35,860 nucleotides of DNA from Candidatus Poribacteria bacterium (lineage in GTDB: Bacteria > Poribacteria > WGA-4E > UBA9662), in assembly GCA_002709695.1 (NCBI GenBank), contig PAQF01000027.1, positions 1 through 35,860 of the forward strand. The letters run 5' to 3'. Made by a program: the position numbers and the translations under genes. The notes beneath the pieces are model-generated. The model saw only the letters and a program-made list of their open reading frames with translations, had not been told where the DNA came from and did no database searches. Shown one piece after another: positions 1 through 8,227 of this stretch (position 1 is its first letter; every line of letters starts with the position of its first letter).

Positions 1-534
1 AGGAGGTTGCAGTGCCACCCAGTTACTGGTATCTCAAGTAGATCAGGGAAACCATCTTTAGTGTGCCAATAAGGTTGGGTAAACAAAGCGATGACCTTGC
101 TCACTTAGAATCCTAAGTTGTCTAAGTTGTTCTGGGTATCCTCTCAAGCCTTTAAAAAACCCACCAGGGGCACAGAAACCAAGTGGTTCTTTATCGAAAT
201 GTTTTCGGATGAGTTTAGATGTTTTTATCAGCTCATTTTAAAATTTATTCTGTGTCTTGGTATGAACACTTAAGATTTCCATATGGCTGTAAGTGTGAGA
301 ACCAATGTCAAATAGAAAACTATCATCCAGTAAGTTTGAAAGATCCTGACCCGCTCTTTCAATCACTTTACCTACAATAAAGAAAGTTGCCGGAACTTCA
401 TGCTTTTTAAGAAGCTGAGTTATTTGTGTAACACTCGCTAGTGTTTCTTCCAACCAAGTGTTCCAGTTCGTATCGGATTCCAAGTTTGGGTTAAGTGCAT
501 AAGCACTTTCGACGTCAAACGTAAGAATAAACAT
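1..534 (-). pseudogene. Polysaccharide deacetylase (NodB-like), broken, 3' end outside window
   Basis: The reading frame starts at ATG 534-532 and gives a NodB-type N-terminus: MFILTFDVES, then ATFFIVGK, then IGSHTYSH, which matches the metal-binding H-T-x-x-S-H motif of carbohydrate esterase family 4. It is stopped by TAA at 240-238. The same frame continues directly with homologous-looking sequence (KTSKLIRKHF, then FCAPGGFFKGLRGYPEQ, the R/C-x-P-G-G deacetylase motif) to another TAA at 60-58. From about position 95 downward a different frame carries the expected next block (YWHTKDGFPDLLEIPVTGW). One premature stop, possibly CAA to TAA, plus one frameshift are therefore needed to restore the gene. 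An intact family member would deacetylate a polysaccharide, but this copy looks inactive. A sequencing error could explain one lesion, less easily both. Confidence 0.8.
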
Positions 535-829
535 TCGTCTTCTTTCATGTATTTGTGTCTTAAATTTATGGAAGTTTTTGGGGCATTATAAAGATATATG
601 GTAAAAATCGCAAATCATAATATTAACCCTAGCATTGAAAACGAAATAGCAGAAAAAGGGGCGTTTCATATTTATGATGTTGCAGGTTTAGACTCGCCGA
701 GGTAAAGAGGTTCTAATGGAGAGGACACAGGTGTTATAATATTTTCAGTCAATATGAACAACCATTAAGAATGTACTTAGTAGTCGATAGTCCGAAGATT
801 ACTTTAGTTTGTTATTCAGGAGGGAGTAA
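535..829. other. Intergenic stretch between broken deacetylase and dehydrogenase
   Basis: These 295 bases separate two divergent genes and should hold the promoters of both. The only open frame of note is 35 codons on + (598-705, beginning MVKIANHNIN). It lacks a convincing ribosome site and I do not recognise it. It may be a gene remnant, since the frame continues past its stop for about 20 more codons. No clear hairpin or promoter was found. Confidence 0.4.
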
Positions 830-1852
830 ATGGAATCCCAAGCATTAATTTGTGATAATAATCAGCGATTTACAATGGAAACAGTTCACCTTAACAGGGT
901 AGAACCTGATCAGATTGGGATTAGGACCCATTATACTGGAGTTAGTATTGGTACTGAGTTTGCACTAATTCGCGGAAAGATACAATGGTCGCCAGAATCT
1001 CTGGGGGCATATCCTTTGTGTACTGGGTATATGGGAAGTGGCATTGTGGAATCTGTTGGTACTGAGATTGATAATTTTAAAATTGGGGATCAAGTGTATT
1101 TTCGTGGTAACACATATATGCAGATGAAGGATGGGACACATGTTAGTTGTGTTTCTGGCGCCCATTGTTCCCATATTGTACTAAATCCTAATACTACTCA
1201 TGGGGCAGCACACTTGCCTGACGGAGCATCTATGGAAACAACATCGATGTTTGTCATGCCAGCTGTTGCTCTGTATGGTGTGGATATGGCAAATCCAAGA
1301 ATGGGACAAACGGTGGTAGTGCATGGGACAGGGTTGATTGGTTTAGGTGTTGTGGCTGCATGCTCAAATCGCGGTTGTACAGTTGTTGCTGTTGATCTTT
1401 CACCTAAACGTTTAGAGGTCGCTCGGAAAATGGGGGCTGACTATTTGATTTGTGCTGAGGACCAGGATGTGGAAACCGAAGTTATGAACATTATTCCTGG
1501 TGGGGCCGATTGTGTGTTTGAGTGTACTGGTTCACCTGATTGCATCGATTCGTCTATCAGGCTTTGCCGGCAATTTGGTAGTTTTGTATGGCAAGGTCAT
1601 TACGGAAGTAAACCAATTGAGATGGACTTTTCTTCGCCACATGGTCGAAGGTTACAAATGTTTTTTCCTTGTGATGATGGTTGGCAACCATGCCGGCGTG
1701 CAGTGGTTAAGAACATTGCTATGGGGACACTTCAGTGGGAACACTGTATCAGTCATCGGATATCTTGGAAGGATAGTCCAGATATGTTTGATGAAATTAA
1801 CCGTAATGCTAATACCGACCTTGTTGGAGTGGTAATTGACTGGACAAACTAA
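830..1852 (+). CDS. Medium-chain dehydrogenase/reductase (zinc-type alcohol dehydrogenase-like)
   Basis: This 340-residue cytosolic protein has the two-domain MDR layout. The N-terminal GroES-like fold covers residues 1-150, with GVSIGTEFALIRG at 37-49. The Rossmann domain follows, with the dinucleotide loop HGTGLIGLG at 165-173 and D189 at the end of strand 2, which favours NAD over NADP. The four-cysteine structural-zinc lobe of classical alcohol dehydrogenases is absent. The layout resembles the bacteriochlorophyllide dehydrogenase/sorbitol dehydrogenase-like branch, and the exact substrate cannot be read. The start is firm: AGGAGGG at 818-824 lies five bases before the ATG. The epimerase gene begins 27 bases downstream, so the two probably form one transcript acting on a sugar or polyol. 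Confidence 0.85.
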   Translation: MESQALICDNNQRFTMETVHLNRVEPDQIGIRTHYTGVSIGTEFALIRGKIQWSPESLGAYPLCTGYMGSGIVESVGTEIDNFKIGDQVYFRGNTYMQMKDGTHVSCVSGAHCSHIVLNPNTTHGAAHLPDGASMETTSMFVMPAVALYGVDMANPRMGQTVVVHGTGLIGLGVVAACSNRGCTVVAVDLSPKRLEVARKMGADYLICAEDQDVETEVMNIIPGGADCVFECTGSPDCIDSSIRLCRQFGSFVWQGHYGSKPIEMDFSSPHGRRLQMFFPCDDGWQPCRRAVVKNIAMGTLQWEHCISHRISWKDSPDMFDEINRNANTDLVGVVIDWTN

Positions 1853-1867
1853 TGGGTAATATCGTTT

Positions 1868-1873
1868 AGGAGG
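1868..1873 (+). promoter_or_regulatory. Shine-Dalgarno site that fixes a TTG start
   Basis: A perfect AGGAGG lies six bases before TTG at 1880. The nearby ATG at 1875 runs into TGA after two codons and cannot start the gene. TTG is also the only start that keeps the complete N-terminal dinucleotide-binding motif. Confidence 0.75.
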
Positions 1874-1879
1874 TATGTT

Positions 1880-2722
1880 TTGAGTAGGATATTGATCACG
1901 GGGGCAAGTGGGTTTATTGGAAAAAGTCTAAGTCAGAGTTTGGCTGAAGACCATCAAGTTATATGTATGAGCAGAAAAGATCCTGGGTTAAACCTGCCTT
2001 GGATAAAGGGAACTTTTGCTTCGTTTGAGGACTTAACCCAGGTTGACGATTACCAGATTGATATCCTTGTTCATTTGGGGGCTGTAACTGGTGGAGTAAC
2101 AGAACGTGAATGCATTTTGGTTAACGTTGAAGGAACCCGATGTTTGTTACGGTATCTAATCAACCGAGGTTGTAAGAAATATGTTTTAGCTAGTTCCATT
2201 GCCGCTGTTGGATTTCAAGATAGAAAGTTCCGACCTGTCAATTTACCCATTGCTGATGACCATCCTTGTTTGGATCGAAGCGGTTATGGTATCTCCAAGT
2301 ATTTTATGGAAGAAATTAGTAAATACTGTTATCGACAGAGCGAAGACATTGATATTATTAATTTGCGACTATCGAGTGTGTGTGTTGATAACAATATACC
2401 ACCGTTGAAAGATATCAGTCCTTTAACCGAATGGAGTCTTGGTAGTATTACGATAATGAACTTAACTGACGCTATTCGGGCATTCACTATGTCAGTAGAG
2501 AACCCTTATAAACCAGGGGTTAGAATAATGAATGCGACTGGTCCTAAAGCTTGGACTTCTGTACCTGTGGCAGAAATTTTAAGAAATTGGTGGGGAGATG
2601 ATGTTGATTTGTCTTATTTCGAGCAATCAGGAAATGAGTATGATTCAGTTTATGACGTGAGTCGCATTCAACAGGAAATTGGATTTATTGCTCTACATAC
2701 ACCCAAGATAACATCTTCATGA
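1880..2722 (+). CDS. NAD-dependent epimerase/dehydratase (extended SDR)
   Basis: The protein has 280 residues. It opens with the Rossmann motif TGASGFIG at 7-14, has a serine-containing ASSIAAVG strand at 104-111, and the catalytic Y136-x-x-x-K140 (YGISK). These are the hallmarks of extended short-chain dehydrogenases that epimerise, dehydrate or oxidise nucleotide sugars or free sugars. It is slightly short for a nucleotide-sugar epimerase (usually 300-340 residues), so the C-terminal substrate lobe is compact and the substrate is unclear. It starts with TTG behind a strong ribosome site and probably shares a transcript with the dehydrogenase upstream. Its last six bases overlap the 3' end of the convergent RND gene, leaving no room for an intergenic terminator. 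Confidence 0.82.
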   Translation: MSRILITGASGFIGKSLSQSLAEDHQVICMSRKDPGLNLPWIKGTFASFEDLTQVDDYQIDILVHLGAVTGGVTERECILVNVEGTRCLLRYLINRGCKKYVLASSIAAVGFQDRKFRPVNLPIADDHPCLDRSGYGISKYFMEEISKYCYRQSEDIDIINLRLSSVCVDNNIPPLKDISPLTEWSLGSITIMNLTDAIRAFTMSVENPYKPGVRIMNATGPKAWTSVPVAEILRNWWGDDVDLSYFEQSGNEYDSVYDVSRIQQEIGFIALHTPKITSS

Positions 2723-5700
2723 GTTTTCAGGTTTTCGCTGAAACGTATTAATGATATCAACATACACCATATATGAGCATGGGACTAAAAAAAGAATTAA
2801 TGGTGTTGCAAAGACCAACCCGTAGCCTAGCGAAAGAGCCATCGGTGCCATAAACGGATCGGTACCTCCTAGGCCATAAACAGTAGGAGTTACACCTGCT
2901 ACTGTTGTCAGCGTCGTCATTATAATAGCTCTAAACCTATTAGCACTTCCTTTTGCAACTAACTTAATTAGGTCTGCCTGAGGTGCAGCAAGTCTCAATT
3001 CGTTTAAATGGTCAACCATTACTAGGGAATCATTGACAACCACACCTGCCAGCCCAATTACTCCCAACATACCAGTGAAACTGAGAGGTGTTCCATGTAG
3101 TAGATAGGCAATGATTACTCCTAGAATGCTGAATGGGATTGCACTGATTACCAAGAATGGTTGGAGAAACGATCTGAAAAGAAGAATTAATAAAAAGTAA
3201 ATGCCTACAACAGCAATAATCATGGTAATAGCTAAACTCTGGAGTGATTGGTTCGTTTCCTCTGCTTCTCCGCCAATGAGAAGTTGCATTCCTGGCCAGT
3301 TTGATTTAATGTCAAACTGATTTATAATCTTATTGGTAGCTTCCACTGGGGTGACAGTGTTTAAGTCTACATCAGCAGTTATAATTACAGCTCGATTTCC
3401 ATTGTAATGATAGTAATCTGGTGTTCCTTTCGTTGTGATGAATTCAACAACCGTTCCAAGTTTGATCAACTCACCACGAGCATTAGGGATTAACAGATTG
3501 CGGACGGTATCCAAATTCTCAATTGCTTTGCCTTCGCAAATCACTCTGAAATCTACTTCTTCATCCTCATATCTGACTTTTGTGACAATCTCACCAGTGT
3601 AAGCTGTTCTTAAATTTAAGGCGACATCAGTTGCACTTAAGCCCAACCGGGCCAGCGCTTGGTGGTCGATGACAGCTCGAACCTGTTTTTTCTCCGATAA
3701 ATCATTTCGTTCAATGTCTCTAACACCTTTGATTTGTTCTAAATAAGCAACAATAGCATTTGAAAGCGACATCCGCATTGTGTCATTCGTTCCCACAATA
3801 CGAAGTGTTATTGGTCTTCCAACATCGGGACCTCCGGATTCAATCTTGTAACTTATTTTTTTAATTCCTGATATTAGTTTTGTTTGATTCCGAAGTTGCT
3901 CAACAATCTCAGATGCACTTCTGAGTTGCTTAGAATAAATTGGAAGATTAACTCGAATAAACGCTTGGTCCTTACCAAATGTTGGAACTAAATTATCATA
4001 TGTACCTCCAATCCTAGTCGTAAATGACTCAATCTCTCTAGGTTCTAAATCCAAAATCATTTTTTCCACTTTCTTTGTCATTTCAGTTGTTCTTTCAAGG
4101 TTACTCCCGTCAGGAAGTTCTATAATGACAAAGAATTGTTTTGCCATTTCACTTGGAAATAGAATTACATCAAGATTGTTTCTCCCCATTTGGAAAACTC
4201 CATAGAATGTAAACATAAAAAGTAGAATTAACACATATCTCCATCGGAGCAAATGAGTTAGCAAGTGTTGGTAATATTTCCTTAAGCTTTCAAACCAGAG
4301 ACTTGAAGGTGATAAAGTCTGAGAAGTTCTTTTTAAACTTGAAGATAAGTGAGATGGCAATACAACAAGAGCTTCAATTATTGAAACGATCAAAGCTAAT
4401 GAGACGGTCAAGGGGATCACATAGATAAATTTTCCCATGGTTCCTGAAACAAAAAACATAGGGGCAAAAGCACAAAGTGTGGTAGCGATAGTTGTAAGAA
4501 CGGGACGCCACACTTGGTATGTGCCTTCAATTGCAGCCTGTTCTGGGGATTTCCCATCTTGCCAGCGAGCGTAGATGCTATCTGATACGATAATGGCATC
4601 ATCCACAATGATTCCCAGAACGATGATCATGGATGTTAATGTAATTGTATCTAGAAATGAATCAAAAAAAGGTAACAGGGATATAGCTCCCATGAAAGTA
4701 AATGGGATTCCCATTGCAACCCAGATTGATAGAGTTAAATTCATGAACAAACGCAGGATTAAAATTACAAGTCCAAATCCTATGATTCCATTCCAAAGCA
4801 CAATGCTAAAACTGTTTTTGACTGTGGTTGATTCATCGTTAGCGAATAATATTTCAACGTTTTCAGGTAAAGTTTTATTGATCTCAGCGATTTTTTCCTT
4901 GATCCTATTACATACTCTTATATTATCAGCTTCTTCAGATTTTCTGATTGATAGGGCAATTGTTGGTTTGCCATTCAAGTGCGGGGTGATTTGGTTTTTC
5001 TCAAAGCCGTCTTTAATTTGAGCAATATCTTTAATTCGGGTGGCAATTCCTCCCGGAGAAGACCGGATAATTACATCAGATACTGTCATTGGAGTTTCAA
5101 ACTCCGAATGGGTAATAAGGCTGGTTTCAAACGACCCAGATTTTATGTTTCCCGCGGTTAACCGAAGGTTACGAAGCTTAATGGCATTAATTGCGTCTCG
5201 TAACGAAATGTTATATTTGTTAATAGAATTGGGATCTATTTCTACCAGAATTTCTCGGTTGAGATATCCAACACGGTCAATTTTAGCTACGCCGGGTACT
5301 TGCTCTAGATCCTTTTCTAACTGGGTTGAAATTCTTCTCAGTTCTTTATAAGGCATGTCTCCTGTTACGCCAACTTCGATGACGGGTAGGATTGATGCTT
5401 CGATTTCCGTGATTAAGGGACGTTGGGGGATTTCAGTGGGAAGGTCCGTGACACGGCCAACGGCATCTCGAATGTTTTGTTTGACCTTATCAGGTTTCTT
5501 GACATTTGGGTCGAGTGTAACACTGATGCTGGAGACATTGTCCATTGAAAGAGAAGTAATGTAATCTATTCCAGTTAGTGTCTTTAGCTCTTTTTCCAGT
5601 TTATTGGTAATACTAAGTTCTACATCTTCAGCGGAAGCGCCAGGATATTGGGTAAGAACTGTTAGTACGCCTAGATCAAATGACGGAAAAGTATCACGTT

Positions 5701-5800
5701 TTATGGTGAATACAGTGCTTACTCCAATAAGAAGAAACATGAATGTGGTGAGGTAAGCAAAAGTATGGTTTCTAGAAAAATATTCTATAAGAGTTCGCAT
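2717..5800 (-). CDS. RND-family efflux permease (AcrB/HAE-like)
   Basis: At 1027 residues this is full length for an inner-membrane resistance-nodulation-division pump. A first membrane helix lies at about 13-33, followed by a large periplasmic loop, a helix bundle from about 335 to 490, a second periplasmic loop, and a final bundle (about 840 to 1015). The proton-relay aspartate pair is visible as D400-D401 in LGIIVDDAIIV. The equivalent late helix reads VVVNDSLVMVDHLNEL, with Asn where AcrB has its relay Lys, as in some HAE subgroups. Such pumps use the proton gradient to export drugs, lipids or metals. No HlyD-type adaptor or TolC-type channel gene is present here, so partners must be encoded elsewhere or just outside the unit. 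No strong ribosome site precedes the ATG. Confidence 0.92.
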   Translation of the reverse strand: MRTLIEYFSRNHTFAYLTTFMFLLIGVSTVFTIKRDTFPSFDLGVLTVLTQYPGASAEDVELSITNKLEKELKTLTGIDYITSLSMDNVSSISVTLDPNVKKPDKVKQNIRDAVGRVTDLPTEIPQRPLITEIEASILPVIEVGVTGDMPYKELRRISTQLEKDLEQVPGVAKIDRVGYLNREILVEIDPNSINKYNISLRDAINAIKLRNLRLTAGNIKSGSFETSLITHSEFETPMTVSDVIIRSSPGGIATRIKDIAQIKDGFEKNQITPHLNGKPTIALSIRKSEEADNIRVCNRIKEKIAEINKTLPENVEILFANDESTTVKNSFSIVLWNGIIGFGLVILILRLFMNLTLSIWVAMGIPFTFMGAISLLPFFDSFLDTITLTSMIIVLGIIVDDAIIVSDSIYARWQDGKSPEQAAIEGTYQVWRPVLTTIATTLCAFAPMFFVSGTMGKFIYVIPLTVSLALIVSIIEALVVLPSHLSSSLKRTSQTLSPSSLWFESLRKYYQHLLTHLLRWRYVLILLFMFTFYGVFQMGRNNLDVILFPSEMAKQFFVIIELPDGSNLERTTEMTKKVEKMILDLEPREIESFTTRIGGTYDNLVPTFGKDQAFIRVNLPIYSKQLRSASEIVEQLRNQTKLISGIKKISYKIESGGPDVGRPITLRIVGTNDTMRMSLSNAIVAYLEQIKGVRDIERNDLSEKKQVRAVIDHQALARLGLSATDVALNLRTAYTGEIVTKVRYEDEEVDFRVICEGKAIENLDTVRNLLIPNARGELIKLGTVVEFITTKGTPDYYHYNGNRAVIITADVDLNTVTPVEATNKIINQFDIKSNWPGMQLLIGGEAEETNQSLQSLAITMIIAVVGIYFLLILLFRSFLQPFLVISAIPFSILGVIIAYLLHGTPLSFTGMLGVIGLAGVVVNDSLVMVDHLNELRLAAPQADLIKLVAKGSANRFRAIIMTTLTTVAGVTPTVYGLGGTDPFMAPMALSLGYGLVFATPLILFLVPCSYMVYVDIINTFQRKPENS

Positions 5801-5838
5801 TAAAAGGTTAATTTAGGTTAATAGAACTACAGCTTATA

Positions 5839-6018
5839 CTATGCATAGAATTGAGTGGATGTTAAGTATTGGGATTCAGTATGCGTTAAAACCACAGCAG
5901 AATTTTCTTCAATTTCTGACCTGCTTAATGATAAGAATATGTCTTGTATTGCCATTAGTACAAACATCAATGCCACAAAAATAACCACCAGTAGATGGTA
6001 GGGGAGATCATCGTTCAT
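5839..6018 (-). CDS. Small single-helix membrane protein, unknown
   Basis: This is a 59-residue frame with one clear hydrophobic helix near the N-terminus (LLVVIFVALMFVLMAI) and a polar C-terminal tail. It ends 38 bases before the RND start on the same strand and may be co-transcribed with it. The frame extends upstream to a TTG at 6051. ATG at 6018 was preferred because neither start has a good ribosome site and the TTG extension adds only a polar stretch. I do not recognise the family. It could be a small accessory subunit of the pump, by analogy with small helix proteins that bind AcrB, or a chance frame. Confidence 0.4.
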   Translation of the reverse strand: MNDDLPYHLLVVIFVALMFVLMAIQDIFLSLSRSEIEENSAVVLTHTESQYLTSTQFYA

Positions 6019-6291
6019 TTTTATATCTAACTCATTGTACTTTCCAAACAAAAAAAACTAATAATACAATACTAAGATGAAAGAATCAATTATTTTCATT
6101 TTGAGATGGGTAGAGAATTAATGAACAAATTATTGTTTTCTTTTTAAAATTATGTGTCTTAATTTTTACAATGCCATTGCTAGTTGGAAAACCGAATAGT
6201 CAAAGTGAACTTGCAACAAAATGACTGAAAGGTATTGGAATTAGCTCTTGAAGGGGATTTAGGTGGGAATGCTAAGAGATATTATACCTTG

Positions 6292-7308
6292 TTAGAAGAT
6301 TTTGGTTATTTCGTCAGTTTCAAAGATTGGTAATGGTTGATTATGGCCACCTCTTTTTTTAAATTGGATCCCATCGGCGGGGTTAAGCAGTTGACCAATG
6401 ATGGTAGATGGGATTTTTTGTTCTGCTAAGGCTGAAATGATTTGGTTGCTTTTGTTATGGTCAGCTGCAATCAGCAATGCGCCGGATGAAATTGCACCGA
6501 GTGGGTTTATACCGAATTCTTGACATAAATCCTCAGTTATGTCCGATATAAGAAGTTTTTCTTCCCAAATTATGGCGCCAACATTAGCTGCGTATGCTAA
6601 CTCGTGAATAGCTGTGGATACACCACCTTCTGTTGGGTCATGCATAGCATGAACGCCTCCCGTATTTATTGCAATGGATGCATCTTTCAATACTGAAATT
6701 CCAGGATTTGTTAAGTATGTTTTTGCCTGAGATATCCTATCGGAAGAAAAGTTTTTTAGTAAATCCAGCTCACGTTCACGAGCAATAATTGAGGTGGCTT
6801 CAATTCCCAATCCTTTCGTTAGGATTAAGTCATCGCCTTCTTGAGCGGATGAGGAAGTTATAAGTTTGTCTTTGGATACTTCTCCCAACATATTCCCAAC
6901 TACAATCGGTCGGTCCAATCCATGAGTGACTTCAGTGTGTCCTCCGCATAGTGAGATATTGAAATGCTGGCAAGCGGTAGTGATTTGGTTCATAATATCA
7001 CGCACAAGATCCTCAGTAGTTCTGTTTTCGGGGAGAAGTATTGTGACCTGCAACCATTTTGGTGTTGCTCCCATTGTTGCCAGATCGTTACTGTTGACGC
7101 AAACAACATACCAACCTATCTCATCAGTTGCAAAAGTAATAGGGTCTGTTTTGATAACAAGATAAGTTGAACCCAAATCAACTACTGTAGCGTCTTCACC
7201 TATTTTTGGGCCAACAACCACTGAGGGGGAGAGGCTAGATGGTTCAGGCAGGATTTGCTCTAAGAGATCGAGCCTGAGTTTTCCTAAAGGAAGTGGTGGG
7301 TTGTTCAT
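6292..7308 (-). CDS. AIR synthase-related (PurM-fold, HypE-like) protein
   Basis: This is a 338-residue protein of the PurM/SelD/HypE/ThiL superfamily of ATP-dependent enzymes. The N-terminal domain carries IGEDATVV at 36-43, the strand with NDLATMGA at 74-81, and CGGHTEVT at 121-128. The C-terminal domain has HDPTEGGVSTAIHELA, the phosphate-binding region shared with HypE. HypE proteins end in a cyanylated Cys within PRIC, whereas this one ends EITKIF with no terminal Cys, so it is not a functional HypE. It also lacks an obvious Sec/Cys N-terminal motif of SelD. The substrate is unknown. It lies 76 bases downstream of a phytanoyl dioxygenase gene and may be co-transcribed. Confidence 0.78.
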   Translation of the reverse strand: MNNPPLPLGKLRLDLLEQILPEPSSLSPSVVVGPKIGEDATVVDLGSTYLVIKTDPITFATDEIGWYVVCVNSNDLATMGATPKWLQVTILLPENRTTEDLVRDIMNQITTACQHFNISLCGGHTEVTHGLDRPIVVGNMLGEVSKDKLITSSSAQEGDDLILTKGLGIEATSIIARERELDLLKNFSSDRISQAKTYLTNPGISVLKDASIAINTGGVHAMHDPTEGGVSTAIHELAYAANVGAIIWEEKLLISDITEDLCQEFGINPLGAISSGALLIAADHNKSNQIISALAEQKIPSTIIGQLLNPADGIQFKKRGGHNQPLPIFETDEITKIF

Positions 7309-7384
7309 TGCAACGAACTTACTTTACGATTGTTTAACATATGCCAAATACAAGGGTAGTTGCAGTGATATTTTTGTTGAAAGT

Positions 7385-8206
7385 TTAGACTTGGGGAGTT
7401 CTGGGGATGAGCTTTTGAGGCCATACGATCTGACGACGTTCCGGTGTTAATCTATCCAGCAGTTCAGGCGAAGGTTGATAACCATGTCGGAAATTCCCCC
7501 AAGATGGTCCATATCGATAAACCACAGTTCGTCGTTCGCCGTCGTTGACCCTATTGGCTGAACCATGAGTACAACAATCAACGAAAAGTAGTGCGTCACC
7601 AGCTTTCATATGTATTTCGATGGCTCCTGTCATATCAGATGGGCATTTTCCTCTTGCTCCCATACTAAATTGACCAAATTCAGGATTATCAAAATTACTT
7701 TTGTGACTGCCGGGAACAATCACCGTTCCTCCATCGCCTGGTCCAATATTTGTCAAGGCAATCAAAATATTTATTTGGTTGCAGTGGAATTTTCCATTAA
7801 GGTAGCGAAATTGGCAGCGGCTGATTCCATGTCTTCCACCGTTATGCAATCCAATTCCTTCTCCAGAGTTTCGGAAATTGAGCAAATTCTCATCAATGAA
7901 CATTGGTCCATGTGTTTCATCGAATGAACCTTCTCCACCAATGAACAATCTAACTCGGTCGAACCAGGAAGGATGATCAATTAGTTCCTCAAAGGGTTCT
8001 CCGGCTTCGTAAATCTGCTGGTAGTTTAACCCATCGTTGTCTCCATAGGCATGACCATGGACGTAACCATACCACTGGCCAGGATTCAAGGGGGGGATGT
8101 TGTCCGCACAAGTGTTGAGCCTTTCCACTTCTTTTTGAGTTAGTGCTCCCTCAAGATGTATGAATCCTTGTAGGTCAAACAGATAGACGTCCATATCATT
8201 TATCAT
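7385..8206 (-). CDS. Phytanoyl-CoA dioxygenase family protein (H-x-G variant)
   Basis: This 273-residue protein looks like a member of the PhyH branch of Fe(II)/2-oxoglutarate oxygenases. The core double-stranded helix is recognised by IGPGDGGTVIVPGSHKSNF at 154-172 and the distal HGSANR at 214-219, with R225/R226 or R231 as possible 2-oxoglutarate anchors. At the usual first iron-ligand site the sequence is H121-N122-G123 rather than H-x-D, so the carboxylate ligand is missing. H126 lies close by. The product could hydroxylate a small metabolite, but the missing Asp leaves the chemistry open. AGGAAG lies 12 bases before ATG 8206, and a second ATG (M5) is possible. The start is 21 bases after the glycosidase-like gene, in the same direction. 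Confidence 0.85.
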   Translation of the reverse strand: MINDMDVYLFDLQGFIHLEGALTQKEVERLNTCADNIPPLNPGQWYGYVHGHAYGDNDGLNYQQIYEAGEPFEELIDHPSWFDRVRLFIGGEGSFDETHGPMFIDENLLNFRNSGEGIGLHNGGRHGISRCQFRYLNGKFHCNQINILIALTNIGPGDGGTVIVPGSHKSNFDNPEFGQFSMGARGKCPSDMTGAIEIHMKAGDALLFVDCCTHGSANRVNDGERRTVVYRYGPSWGNFRHGYQPSPELLDRLTPERRQIVWPQKLIPRTPQV

Positions 8207-8227
8207 AAGTTTTTGTGTCTTCCTTTA

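Noticed and set aside
1-534. Recoded stop or selenoprotein reading at 240-238
   Set aside because: The codon is TAA, which is used as a normal stop by neighbouring genes, and a frameshift follows, so decay is the simpler reading.
4575-5564. Several open frames of 60-148 codons on + opposite the RND gene
   Set aside because: They lie antisense to a full-length conserved pump, show no domain and have low-complexity residues, as expected for shadow frames.
6292-7308. Selenophosphate synthetase (SelD) or HypE call
   Set aside because: No N-terminal Sec/Cys motif of SelD and no C-terminal PRIC of HypE, so only the superfamily is supported.
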